From: Desulfosporosinus sp. BRH_c37
Lineage (GTDB): Bacteria; Bacillota; Desulfitobacteriia; Desulfitobacteriales; Desulfitobacteriaceae
Length of the DNA stretch: 60,964 nucleotides
Direction of reading: 5' to 3'
Assembly: GCA_001516045.1 (NCBI GenBank)
Contig: LOEW01000119.1
Coordinates: 1 to 60,964 of the forward strand
This document shows, piece after piece, positions 40,308 through 48,967 of this stretch (position 1 is its first letter; each line of letters begins with the position of its first letter). Made by a program: the position numbers and the translations under genes. The notes beneath the pieces are model-generated. The model worked only from the letters and a program-made list of their open reading frames with translations, ran no database searches and was not told the origin of the DNA.

Positions 40308-41660
40308 ATGGGACTAACTATATTATCGACTTCTTTACTGGCACTGGATTCACTTTCTATTTACAGGGGACTCTTAAAGGATAAGGTACTAATTAGGCTG
40401 AAAGCCCTGCTTAATTGCCTAGACAAAGGGGACGTAGCACTTCGAAAAGTAGTCAATTTATACAATGACTTTTACTTTGAGTTGGCAAAAAGTGATACTA
40501 TTTCATTAAAAGACTATATCCTAGACAAAATAATTTTTGATGAGAATCCATTTTCATTGAAAGTACAAGCTGTGCTAAGCAGTATCTCCGAGAAAGTTCT
40601 TGAGAAAGCGGTTTCCAATGATTTACGAAATCTTCAACAAGTTGCAGAGCTTAGTCCTTCTATAATTAAAACCGAGCTAACAAAATTGTTTGAAGATCAC
40701 AGTGATAAATTAATCATAGAGCGACTTCCAGATTGGATATTAGAAAGCCAGCCTACCAGCAGCCTTGATCATATACAACAAGTGATGGATAGGTTTAATA
40801 CCTGCGAACTGTGGGATGAGTGTATTGAGGATCTTAGGATTTTTCACAAAACCTACGGCTGCGGTATATATGCTCGTTATATTGCCTTTGTTTGGGAGAA
40901 GACAGATGGCCATGGCTACCTAAAAGGGATAGATAGTCCAGACGCAATCACCTTAAACGAACTGGTGGATTACCAAAACGAACGAACAAGAGTGATAGAA
41001 AATACACTTCAGTTTCTGGAGGGCTGTCCATCCAACAATGTTCTTCTTTACGGAGATAGGGGTACTGGGAAATCATCTACTGTCAAAGCCATACTTAATG
41101 AATATCATAGCCATGGACTGCGAATGCTTGAAGTTCCAAAGGCCTACCTAGCTGATTTTCCCTTGATTATTAGACATTTAAAAAATAGAGCCCAAAAGTT
41201 TATTATCTTCGTTGATGATCTGGTCTTTGGAGACAATGAGGAAAACTATACATCACTGAAAGCTGTGCTTGAAGGTGGTCTTGAAACTAAAACACCCAAC
41301 ATATTAATCTATGCCACCTCCAACCGCAGACACCTAGTAAAGGAATATTTTAGTGAGAGAGCCGGCTTGCAGTCGGGCAACCATAATGAGGAAGTTCATG
41401 CTGGGGACAGCATGCAGGAAAAGCTTTCGCTCGCCGATAGATTTGGCATTAGTATAGTGTTCTCTTCACCGGATCAAAACCGATATCTTAGAATAGTCAA
41501 TGGGATTGCGTTAAACCGAAATTTAAGAATTGACAAAGAACGACTACAAAGAGAGGCTCTACAATGGGCGCTCTGGTATAACGGCCGTTCTGCTAGGACT
41601 GCAAGACAATTTGTCGATTGGATCGAGGGACATGATGCAATAAAATGTTCCACTCGGTAA
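40308..41660 (+). CDS. DUF815 AAA-type ATPase
   Basis: 450 residues. N-terminal half helical and unrecognised. C-terminal half is a DUF815 P-loop ATPase with Walker A LLYGDRGTGKSSTVKA, Walker B KFIIFVDDLVF, a sensor strand ILIYATSNRRHLV, and RTARQFVDWI at the end. The function in the cell is unclear. The ATG at 40308 with GGAGG seven bases upstream is preferred over an earlier frame start at 40155 that would overlap the divergent gene. Confidence 0.85.
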   Translation: MGLTILSTSLLALDSLSIYRGLLKDKVLIRLKALLNCLDKGDVALRKVVNLYNDFYFELAKSDTISLKDYILDKIIFDENPFSLKVQAVLSSISEKVLEKAVSNDLRNLQQVAELSPSIIKTELTKLFEDHSDKLIIERLPDWILESQPTSSLDHIQQVMDRFNTCELWDECIEDLRIFHKTYGCGIYARYIAFVWEKTDGHGYLKGIDSPDAITLNELVDYQNERTRVIENTLQFLEGCPSNNVLLYGDRGTGKSSTVKAILNEYHSHGLRMLEVPKAYLADFPLIIRHLKNRAQKFIIFVDDLVFGDNEENYTSLKAVLEGGLETKTPNILIYATSNRRHLVKEYFSERAGLQSGNHNEEVHAGDSMQEKLSLADRFGISIVFSSPDQNRYLRIVNGIALNRNLRIDKERLQREALQWALWYNGRSARTARQFVDWIEGHDAIKCSTR

Positions 41661-41687
41661 TCTATAAAGTAAGATCAAAAGACCAAT

Positions 41688-41978
41688 TTAACCATTCCTT
41701 GAGATTTGAATAAATGTTAATATCGTTAAACCTAGGATAAATAGGGCAACAAGCAGAGATGTATACGCCATGGCTCTTTTTTGCTTATTGCTATCCCTTA
41801 GACCTATAATACCATTAACTGTCAGTAGTATACTTAGTAACATTTGATTAGCCAAGTTTAATTGAATCTTTTGTAATCCTGTAGAGTTACCAAAGAGAAC
41901 AAGCGCTGACAGGATTACTACCGCAACTACAATCAGTAATCTAAACATATTGATTGGCGAAAAACCTTTATTTTTCAT
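41688..41978 (-). CDS. Small membrane protein (DUF3953-like)
   Basis: 96 residues with three hydrophobic segments: FRLLIVVAVVILSALVLFG, MLLSILLTVNGIIGL and TSLLVALFILGLTILTF, separated by a basic loop (RDSNKQKRA). Probably an inner-membrane protein of unknown role. AGAAGGGAAGAGAG precedes the ATG. 14 bases separate it from the upstream glycosylase gene, so the two are likely co-transcribed. Confidence 0.7.
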   Translation of the reverse strand: MKNKGFSPINMFRLLIVVAVVILSALVLFGNSTGLQKIQLNLANQMLLSILLTVNGIIGLRDSNKQKRAMAYTSLLVALFILGLTILTFIQISRNG

Positions 41979-41992
41979 TACTCTCTTCCCTT

Positions 41993-42496
41993 CTAAATAT
42001 TCTGGGTTGCACCGTAAAATTTATCACCCCACTCCCTAAGCTTTTCTTCATATTTTTTGGTATTGGCAGGGCTAGAGGATGTGAGTTTATGAAACGTTAG
42101 ATTTGTGGTCGGATCAAATCCTATCCACTTTTTATAGGTATCGTATGCTTTGCCTCCATTAAACATAACTGTTTTTATGTCAGGATATGCCTTATACAGA
42201 GCACTAAAGTCGTTTACTTTCTCTTCTCGAATATTAGAATCCAGACTACCTACCCGATAACAGTTGTCAATAACATCCCATACAGCAATTTTATTACTCT
42301 TAATAAAGGACACCCTTTCTTCGTATACCTGACTGGCCTGTGTATTGAAAAGTTCATAAAGTATCCTCCAGAATTGGTTTCTGGGATTAGCATAATATTG
42401 TTGTAATCTCAGGGATTCGACCCCTGGCATTGACCCAAGAATTAGGATGCGTGATCGCTCATCAATGATAGGCAGAAATGAACTTAATAAATTCAA
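41993..42496 (-). CDS. DNA-deoxyinosine glycosylase (UDG superfamily)
   Basis: Base-excision enzyme of the uracil-DNA-glycosylase fold, hypoxanthine-DNA glycosylase type: removes deaminated adenine (hypoxanthine) from DNA. Active-site LILGSMPGVESLRLQQYYAN, ANPRNQFW, AVWDVIDNCYRVGSLD, and the C-terminal LTSSSPAN. 167 residues. A TTG start has AGGAGGGAAC just upstream. Its substrate is the product of adenine deamination, the same chemistry as RADAR, but the two loci are 28 kb apart and a link is only speculation. Confidence 0.82.
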   Translation of the reverse strand: MNLLSSFLPIIDERSRILILGSMPGVESLRLQQYYANPRNQFWRILYELFNTQASQVYEERVSFIKSNKIAVWDVIDNCYRVGSLDSNIREEKVNDFSALYKAYPDIKTVMFNGGKAYDTYKKWIGFDPTTNLTFHKLTSSSPANTKKYEEKLREWGDKFYGATQNI

Positions 42497-42507
42497 GTAG
42501 TTCCCTC

Positions 42508-42744
42508 CTACCTTATGCGTTTCTGAAGCCCAAGCATATCTTCTATTCTTTCACTCATGTAAGCATAAGAGTCATCTATAGCTTTATTATAAATATAAGG
42601 CCCTATTTCATTGATAATAAAATCAAGTAGTAACTCTGCACCTAAGTTATTTAACTCTTCATTTCTCTCGTTCCAATAATAGCTCTTCAAACTTTCAACA
42701 AGAACCGTTCTAACTTCTCTGGTCAATTCTATTTCCATTTTCAA
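42508..42744 (-). CDS. DUF2164-like small protein
   Basis: About 79 residues, helical and acidic (ELTREVRTVLVESLKSYYW, LLLDFIINEIGPYIYNKAI), resembling DUF2164. No function known. TTG at 42744 with GGGAG nine bases upstream is chosen. The ATG two codons later is also possible. Likely first gene of the small operon with the glycosylase. Confidence 0.65.
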   Translation of the reverse strand: MKMEIELTREVRTVLVESLKSYYWNERNEELNNLGAELLLDFIINEIGPYIYNKAIDDSYAYMSERIEDMLGLQKRIR

Positions 42745-42885
42745 CAAAATCATCTCCCATTCAAATATCAATATCACTTTCACAATTATACTCTAGGAAT
42801 GCGTCAAGTAGTTAGCAAGGATTATATGAATAAAAATTAATTGCTTGGAGATAATCTAAAGAAAATTACCTAAAGGAGTAAATTC

Positions 42886-43242
42886 ATGGACGATTATTTT
42901 GACAATATAGACAGTACTGAGATCAACCTAAAGTACTTTACTGAACATCACGAGGGTATTTATGAGGCCTATGAGAAATACGGACAATTAGTACATAAGG
43001 AAGGGGGCCCTTTAGATGAAAAGACATGCTGGCTAATAAAAGTAGCACTGTCTACAGAGTGCCAATACCCTAGGGCTCTCAGAACGCACATTTTGAAAGC
43101 CTTAAGTTGCGGGTGCACTAAGGAAGAAATTGAACACTCTATTCTCTTAGTAGCTCCAAGTGCAGGCTTTCCTAAAACTATGTCGGGTATCTTAATCATG
43201 AGAAAGATTTTAGAAGAATCAGGCAACGATTCCGTACACTGA
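42886..43242 (+). CDS. Carboxymuconolactone decarboxylase-family protein
   Basis: 118 residues, CMD/AhpD-like all-helical fold: LDEKTCWLIKVALSTECQYP, AHTH-type segment ALRTHILKALSCGCTKEEI and HSILLVAPSAGFP. The AhpD redox CxxC motif is absent, so peroxidase-reductase activity is unlikely. AAAGGAGTAAATTC precedes the ATG. Confidence 0.8.
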   Translation: MDDYFDNIDSTEINLKYFTEHHEGIYEAYEKYGQLVHKEGGPLDEKTCWLIKVALSTECQYPRALRTHILKALSCGCTKEEIEHSILLVAPSAGFPKTMSGILIMRKILEESGNDSVH

Positions 43243-43412
43243 ATTTCTTATACGGTAATATAATTTTATAATACCTGACCGGATCTGAAGCCCTTTGCCT
43301 TTGATTTTAAGGTAAGAGGGCTTTCATTGTTCATTTTGCTATATCTTCACGTGCTAAAGTGATATAATAAATTCTTGGGATAAAAATATTTAAAACAAAG
43401 GAACGATTAATA

Positions 43413-45026
43413 ATGATTAGTACTAGTGGGATCACTTTAAGATTCGGTAAACGGGCATTGTTTGAAGATGTAAATGTAAAATTTCTTCCCGGAAACTGTT
43501 ATGGGCTAATTGGGGCAAACGGAGCCGGAAAATCGACGTTTTTAAAAATATTATCAGGTGAAATAGACTCTACCAGTGGCGATGTCATCCTAACACCTGG
43601 CGAACGAATTGGCGTTTTAAAACAAGATCACTTTGAATTTGAAGATTCAGAAGTATTGAACACCGTAATGATGGGACACTCCAAACTCTATGAAATTATG
43701 GTAGCAAAAGATGCCCTCTATGCAAAAGCAGATTTTTCTGAAGAGGACGGAATTAACGCTTCCATATTAGAGGGTGAGTTTGCCGAACTCAATGGTTGGC
43801 AAGCAGAAGCCGAGGCCTCTGAGTTATTAATGGGTTTAGGGATTGGCAAAGAGCTTCAGAGTATTAAAATGAAGGAACTAAGCGGGAGTGAAAAGGTTCG
43901 TGTGTTACTCGCTCAAGCTCTATTTGGTAATCCTCACATCCTATTACTCGATGAACCTACCAATAACTTAGACCTGCATTCGATCATCTGGTTAGAAAAT
44001 TTCTTGTACAATTATGAAAATACCGTCATTGTCGTTTCTCATGACCGGCATTTTTTGAACAAAGTATGTACGCATATTGCTGATATCGATTTTGGTAAGA
44101 TCCAATTATTCGTTGGCAACTATGATTTTTGGTATGAATCGAGCCAATTGGCTCTTAGATTAATGAGAGAGGCTAATAGGAAAAAAGAAGATAAGATTGC
44201 TGATCTCCAGAGTTTTATTCAACGATTTAGTTCTAATGCTTCTAAAGCCAAACAAGCAACCTCCCGTAAGAAACAGTTAGAAAAGTTGACCTTAGATGAC
44301 ATTAAGCCGTCGTCACGTAAATACCCCTATATTGCTTTTACTCCAGACAGAGAAGCAGGCAACAATATCTTAACTGTCAAGGACTTAACCGTAACAGTAG
44401 CAGGCGAAAAGGTACTCGATAATATTTCGTTTATTGTTAATAAGGGAGATAAGATTGCTTTCGTTGGTCCCAACGGCAATGCCAAGACGACCTTATTTAA
44501 AGTCTTAATGGGAGAAATCGACCCTGATGCAGGAGAATTTATCTGGGGAGTGACAACGACACAGGCCTATCTCCCACTGGATAACTCCTCCTATTTCGAG
44601 ACTAATTTGAACCTGGTAGAATGGCTGAGACAATTTTCTAAAGATCCCGATGAATCTTTCGTCCGAGGATTCTTGGGCAGAATGCTTTTCTCCGGAGACG
44701 AATCGTTAAAACAAGCTAGCGTTCTGTCTGGTGGAGAAAAAGTACGCTGCATGCTTTCCCGTATGATGCTCAGCGGCTCAAATGTTCAAATATTGGATGA
44801 ACCTACCAATCACCTGGATATGGAATCAATCACTGCTCTCAATAATTCCTTGACGAACCTTGATGGGAATGTGCTATTCGTATCCCAAGACCATCAATTT
44901 GTCCAAACTATTGCAAATCGCATAATTGAAATCACACCCAAAGGAATCCTTGATCGCCAAATGACGTTTGATGAATATCTAGAAAATGAAGACGTTAAGG
45001 TCTTGCTAGAAAATCTGTATAGTTAA
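43413..45026 (+). CDS. ABC-F family ATPase (YkpA/YbiT-like)
   Basis: Soluble protein of 537 residues with two ABC domains and no membrane part, as in ABC-F translation factors that act at the ribosomal E site. First domain: GANGAGKST, LSGSEKVRV, LLLDEPTNNLD and SHDRHFL. A linker (about 230-300) with many Lys/Arg follows. Second domain: GPNGNAKTTLF (Ala in place of the usual Gly before Lys), LSGGEKVRC, LDEPTNHLD and SQDHQFV. The linker and AKTT variant resemble YkpA/YbiT rather than known resistance proteins. Monocistronic. Confidence 0.88.
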   Translation: MISTSGITLRFGKRALFEDVNVKFLPGNCYGLIGANGAGKSTFLKILSGEIDSTSGDVILTPGERIGVLKQDHFEFEDSEVLNTVMMGHSKLYEIMVAKDALYAKADFSEEDGINASILEGEFAELNGWQAEAEASELLMGLGIGKELQSIKMKELSGSEKVRVLLAQALFGNPHILLLDEPTNNLDLHSIIWLENFLYNYENTVIVVSHDRHFLNKVCTHIADIDFGKIQLFVGNYDFWYESSQLALRLMREANRKKEDKIADLQSFIQRFSSNASKAKQATSRKKQLEKLTLDDIKPSSRKYPYIAFTPDREAGNNILTVKDLTVTVAGEKVLDNISFIVNKGDKIAFVGPNGNAKTTLFKVLMGEIDPDAGEFIWGVTTTQAYLPLDNSSYFETNLNLVEWLRQFSKDPDESFVRGFLGRMLFSGDESLKQASVLSGGEKVRCMLSRMMLSGSNVQILDEPTNHLDMESITALNNSLTNLDGNVLFVSQDHQFVQTIANRIIEITPKGILDRQMTFDEYLENEDVKVLLENLYS

Positions 45027-45031
45027 TTCAC

Positions 45032-45060
45032 TTGACATCCGGCAATTCTTTTGTTATAAT
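45032..45060 (+). promoter_or_regulatory. SigmaA promoter of the zinc-ribbon gene
   Basis: Perfect TTGACA, 17-base spacer, perfect TATAAT. It starts just after the ABC-F stop and leaves an untranslated leader of about 115 bases. Confidence 0.85.
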
Positions 45061-45181
45061 ATTGTAAGCTCGTTAATATTGTGGATTTTAGCAAACCTTC
45101 TCTATTGCCTAAGGCTCTGGAATGAAGTTGGTGAACTTGCCATGTAGCACGGGTAATATATTTAGTGGAGGTTTTTTTAAT

Positions 45182-45490
45182 ATGTTTAATGACAAAGTTC
45201 TAAATTGCAAAGACTGTGGTCGGGATTTTGATTTTTCGGCATCTGAACAAGAGTTCTATGCTGAAAAGGGATTCACTAATGAACCTGGACGTTGCCCTGA
45301 GTGCCGTGCAGCTAAAAAAGCGCAAACCAGAAACCAAGGCGGCGGTGGCTATGCCCGTCAACAACGCGAAATGTTCCCAGCTGTTTGCGCTACTTGTGGA
45401 AAAGAAACTACTGTTCCTTTCCAACCATCTGGCGACAAACCTGTATATTGCCGCGAGTGCTATCAACCACGCACACGTAACAACTGGTAA
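45182..45490 (+). CDS. CxxC zinc-ribbon protein
   Basis: 102 residues with two treble-clef/ribbon-like Cys sets: CKDCGRDFDFSASEQEFYAE...CPECRAAKK and VCATCGKETTVPFQPSGDKP..CREC. A Gly/Gln/Arg-rich linker joins them. It resembles a small cold-shock-like or RNA-binding zinc-ribbon family common in clostridia. ATG at 45182 with GTGGAGG upstream. The near-consensus promoter suggests high expression. Confidence 0.8.
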   Translation: MFNDKVLNCKDCGRDFDFSASEQEFYAEKGFTNEPGRCPECRAAKKAQTRNQGGGGYARQQREMFPAVCATCGKETTVPFQPSGDKPVYCRECYQPRTRNNW

Positions 45491-45514
45491 TAACTAGCTT
45501 AGTAGAAATAGAAA

Positions 45515-45547
45515 CCTTCCCGGGCTTAAGTGCTCGGGAGGGTTTTT
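45515..45547 (+). terminator. Intrinsic terminator of the zinc-ribbon gene
   Basis: CCTTCCCGGGC / GCTCGGGAGG hairpin followed by GTTTTTTC on the plus strand. Confidence 0.85.
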
Positions 45548-45567
45548 TCTTTCTGGAAATCAGAAAT

Positions 45568-45608
45568 AGAAGGCCCAAGATGATTAGATTATCCATCTTA
45601 GGCCTTCT
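45568..45608 (-). terminator. Terminator of the DUF2680-like gene
   Basis: AGAAGGCC.AAGATG / CATCTT.GGCCTTCT hairpin with an eleven-base loop, between convergent genes. Confidence 0.7.
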
Positions 45609-45628
45609 TATCTCTAAAAATTTCTAAA

Positions 45629-46243
45629 TCACTGTGTTACAGCTGTCGATGTGGTGGCAGATGTAGTTGGCGCAAGCGTTCCACCAAAGACTCCACACCC
45701 CTTACCACCACTAATACCCTTACCCATAAATCCCGGCACAAAGGTCCCATTCGCCATAGCCTCTGCTTGGACTTTTAACTGAGCTTGGGCTGCGTCACTC
45801 CAAGTTTTAATCTGATCTTCTGTAAGCTTTCCGTTGCTCTTCATTGCCTCTACTTGAGCAGTTAAGCGAGCTTGCGCTTGTTCACTCCAAGCCTTAATCT
45901 GATCGGCAGTCATGGGTTCACCGTTATTAAATACCTTGGCATCGCGGCGTATCCCTTTACTCTTACCTCCCATACCTGGCTCAAAAACCTTTCCTTCTGC
46001 TAAAGCTTGGTCGCTAAATTGTTGGCGCTGGTCGATAAATTTCTTCATCGCGTCCCCCTGTTCTGAGGTTCTGAGCCCAGCTGCCACTGTTTTGTCTACA
46101 ATTTCCTTTTGAAGTCCAAATACCTGCTGGGTCAGAGCCTTGATCTCAGCGAGCTTATCTGGATCTGTAGCACCAAAGGCTGCCGTTGCTCCTCCGACCA
46201 ATAAGACAAGACTAAGTACACCTGCAGCAAGTTTCTTTTTCAT
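45629..46243 (-). CDS. Secreted DUF2680-like protein
   Basis: 204 residues with a clear signal peptide (MKKKLAAGVLSLVLLVGGAT, cleavage near FGA-TD). A DKLAEIKALTQQVFGLQKEI segment and two Gln/Ala-rich helical repeats (MTADQIKAWSEQAQARL and LTEDQIKTWSDAAQAQL) resemble YckD/DUF2680 proteins. A Gly-rich stretch and Thr/Ser tail close it. Function unknown, possibly envelope stress. AAGGGGGAATTGT precedes the ATG. Confidence 0.7.
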   Translation of the reverse strand: MKKKLAAGVLSLVLLVGGATAAFGATDPDKLAEIKALTQQVFGLQKEIVDKTVAAGLRTSEQGDAMKKFIDQRQQFSDQALAEGKVFEPGMGGKSKGIRRDAKVFNNGEPMTADQIKAWSEQAQARLTAQVEAMKSNGKLTEDQIKTWSDAAQAQLKVQAEAMANGTFVPGFMGKGISGGKGCGVFGGTLAPTTSATTSTAVTQ

Positions 46244-46413
46244 ACAATTCCCCCTTAAACAATCGTTACTGATCGACGTTTACAATTATTCCTGACCAGT
46301 ACACTATTAGCATACCCTTCAATTATGTTTAAACTGTGAAATGCTTTTTAAGAAGTTGTGAGCTTTTAGTAAAGAAAATGTCCCTTTCCTTATCCTTAAT
46401 CTCAAGCTTTGCC

Positions 46414-46926
46414 CTAGCGCGGTGCAATTCCCGTCAGAACACCGTACCCGCCGAGGGCCTTCACTGTTCCGACAAGTCCGCCCTTGAAAGATTCCTGTTC
46501 GAGATCCTTGCCACTTCCTTGTTCGACAAAATACTTGTCAAGACTGTAATCGACCCTGAAATTACCTGCCCCGTTAAACTGATTGTATCTTTCTCGAAAT
46601 TTGCCTTTAAGATAGACTCCTTGCTTTGGTTTAGTCTCGCTCACTTGATCAACGACATAATACTTGCCCTCTTGTTTGAGGCTTACATAAAGATTCTTGT
46701 TATTAATCTTAGTGATCGGAAGATCCACCTTAGACTTTGGTATATCCGAAATTGCGAAATTTATAGCAACATAGTCCCCTCTAAACAGGTCTGTTGGGTC
46801 ATAGGCCTTCGTTTCCAGAACTATTTCTTGCCCGAAGAGAACTGTTGCTTGAGGTTTAATCGTCATCGCCAGAAGGATCAGTAAGGGAATCACCACTGCT
46901 AGTAAGAACGTCTTTTTCTTAGTCAC
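46414..46926 (-). CDS. GDYXXLXY-domain membrane-anchored protein
   Basis: 170 residues. An N-terminal hydrophobic anchor (FLLAVVIPLLILLAMTI) is followed by an extracytoplasmic domain with DPTDLFRGDYVAINF, the GDYxxLxY-type motif. Such proteins are nearly always encoded next to a DUF2157 membrane protein, as here. Role unknown. GTG start with GGGGGG upstream, overlapping the DUF2157 gene by 8 bp. Confidence 0.8.
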   Translation of the reverse strand: MTKKKTFLLAVVIPLLILLAMTIKPQATVLFGQEIVLETKAYDPTDLFRGDYVAINFAISDIPKSKVDLPITKINNKNLYVSLKQEGKYYVVDQVSETKPKQGVYLKGKFRERYNQFNGAGNFRVDYSLDKYFVEQGSGKDLEQESFKGGLVGTVKALGGYGVLTGIAPR

Positions 46927-47992
46927 GCAAGTTCCCCCCCTTTGATGATTTCATCATCCGTTCAAAATAGTAACCAAAACCGAGTAATAGTAAGCCGCCA
47001 ACAATAAAGAACAGGGATTTCGGTAAAAATGCGAAGGTATCCGTATAATACCGGAAGATAGTAACACACACAAAGATCAAGCTGATAAGGCTTCCCTTGC
47101 GAATAAGAGCAAACAACAAGGCAACAAAGGCAAGGGCAAACAGAATACTGACTAAACGAGTTGACTGAACGTTAACTACTATTTTCCATAATTCGGGCAT
47201 AGTCAGAATCACACCGCTAACCCCAAACAGAATATTGCCCTGAATCCGGAAAATGTCCGGCTCTAATTTATGCTTAACCCCATACATCACAAGTCCGATT
47301 AAAAAAAAGAGCAGTGTCACATATAAGCCCTCAACCTTATATCTTATGGTTATTTCAAAGATAAACGTTAGAGTCGTTAGATTGGCGAAGAACAAGAGGA
47401 GCCTTGACTTCTCGAAGTAGTTATAGGCCAGATAGGCTACTGGTACTCCGACCCACCCTGCATAAGGGAAGCCTATATCATACGAACCAAACAGATAGAC
47501 CAAAAACAGAAGGTTTGCAAATAGCATTAAATACTTGTCCTTAAGCAGAAACGCCATGGGGAGTACTCCTAAGGACCAGAGCAGAAATGCTGTGGGAAAG
47601 TCCCCACCAAAATTGTACATCTGTCCGATCAGAAAGATACCTGCCCCGTAAACGAGTGTGCCCAGGTAAATAAAACTTCGACCCGTCTTAGGATTATTCT
47701 CAGATAGCATGTATCCTGCAAGGTTTACCCCACCGAAAACTCCGAAGATAATTAGGAGCTTGACTAGATGACTGATCCCATCCCAGTTGCTGGCAATAAA
47801 ACTCAAAATTCCAAGACCCACCAACAGTGCACCAATCGTCACCACTACCCGAATAAAGTTGAGACCGCCCTTAACTTCATAGATCTCAAGGATACCGCTT
47901 TTTTGCTCTCCTGTGATAAGTCCATTACTTGCATAGTGGTCTAGTTCTGTACTTACTAAGGAGAAGTTAGCTTTACTAATTTGCCTTTTCAA
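46919..47992 (-). CDS. DUF2157 multi-pass membrane protein
   Basis: 357 residues. A soluble N-terminus (LDHYASNGLITGEQKSGILE, typical DUF2157) is followed by about ten membrane segments. Likely partners with the GDYXXLXY protein encoded immediately downstream. Function unknown. TTG start with AAGGAGGGAAC upstream. Confidence 0.82.
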   Translation of the reverse strand: MKRQISKANFSLVSTELDHYASNGLITGEQKSGILEIYEVKGGLNFIRVVVTIGALLVGLGILSFIASNWDGISHLVKLLIIFGVFGGVNLAGYMLSENNPKTGRSFIYLGTLVYGAGIFLIGQMYNFGGDFPTAFLLWSLGVLPMAFLLKDKYLMLFANLLFLVYLFGSYDIGFPYAGWVGVPVAYLAYNYFEKSRLLLFFANLTTLTFIFEITIRYKVEGLYVTLLFFLIGLVMYGVKHKLEPDIFRIQGNILFGVSGVILTMPELWKIVVNVQSTRLVSILFALAFVALLFALIRKGSLISLIFVCVTIFRYYTDTFAFLPKSLFFIVGGLLLLGFGYYFERMMKSSKGGNLRD

Positions 47993-48097
47993 ATCGATGT
48001 TCCCTCCTTGTTACTGACCAGAGTTAAGAATGCTGTATACTCCTCAGTGCGATGGCCTATTCCCACATTAGAGATTTAAATCGATCAGTAGAAATTC

Positions 48098-48700
48098 CTA
48101 CTTAATAGTAACCGGCAATTCCGCAAGAGAAATAATTTTGGTCTCATCTCGGTGTGGTCGTATGGTCAGTCTAAATTCAAATTCAGTTACATCGTCAGGA
48201 AGCGAAGGCGTTACCACAAAGGTATGTTGCAATCCTTTAATTTGCCCACTTCCTCCATGAGGTCGACATTGATATTTTGGTGAGATAAACAGCTCAAATC
48301 CTGAAAATTCAAGTCTAACATTTTCTTCTACACTGTTTAATTCCGCTTCGATATATACCACACTAGCATTTTTATATTGTTTCATAGAGGTCACTGCATA
48401 TAAGATGTTGTCTAATTCTACACTTTTCATAATAGGGACAAATTTGAGGAAGTCAGTAGGCTCGATTTGTTCATGATGCGGGAAGCTATGTTCACTAGAC
48501 ATACTGGCAAAAATTTTTCTTATCTGCTCTTCGTTAAGGCCATACTGTTTAGACCATGTAGCAATTAATTCTTGACCCGGCAATCCTGGGTTATCATCTG
48601 AAAGTTCTTTTCGTTTAGCAAGGAGTTCACAAATCTGCTCATCAATTACTGCCAACGATTTACAGTAGTAATCACTAGTGTAACCATATGACATTTTCAT
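48098..48700 (-). CDS. Hypothetical cytosolic protein
   Basis: Not recognised. About 200 residues, with an N-terminal helix pair (VIDEQICELLAKRKELSDDN) resembling chorismate-mutase-like or coiled segments, then a C-terminal beta-rich half ending IISLAELPVTIK. No signal peptide. An ATG at 48700 with AGAAGG upstream is preferred over an earlier frame start. Confidence 0.6.
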   Translation of the reverse strand: MKMSYGYTSDYYCKSLAVIDEQICELLAKRKELSDDNPGLPGQELIATWSKQYGLNEEQIRKIFASMSSEHSFPHHEQIEPTDFLKFVPIMKSVELDNILYAVTSMKQYKNASVVYIEAELNSVEENVRLEFSGFELFISPKYQCRPHGGSGQIKGLQHTFVVTPSLPDDVTEFEFRLTIRPHRDETKIISLAELPVTIK

Positions 48701-48967
48701 TAATCTAATGACCTTCTTTCTCTTCAATATGCTTGATCATACCCAACAACAGGTCAAATACCCGGAAAATCTTGTTTGTCCAGGCGTTTTCGATAAACTT
48801 TTCTTAGTGACGTCAATGTTAGTTATTTCACTTTTCTCGTTTCGTCTATTTCCTGGGGAAATAAATCTCCCTCCTGCTGAAAAACCTGTTAGATATTATA
48901 TCAAGATAGTGATAAAAGGAGAACGGTTTAGCGTGACCGACGGAGTTAAGTTAAAGTAGCTTCAGAC
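48701..48967. other. Intergenic region with no confident gene
   Basis: A plus-strand frame of 83 codons exists here (48708-48959) but has no ribosome-binding site, no motif, and overlaps the upstream gene's start. It may be a remnant. Confidence 0.35.

Noticed and set aside
46336..46884. 182-codon plus-strand frame
   Set aside because: Antisense to the GDYXXLXY gene, which has a ribosome site, anchor and operon partner. No support for the plus-strand frame.
48708..48959. 83-codon plus-strand gene
   Set aside because: No ribosome site, no recognised motif, and overlap with the start of the divergent hypothetical gene. It was kept only as an uncertain interval.
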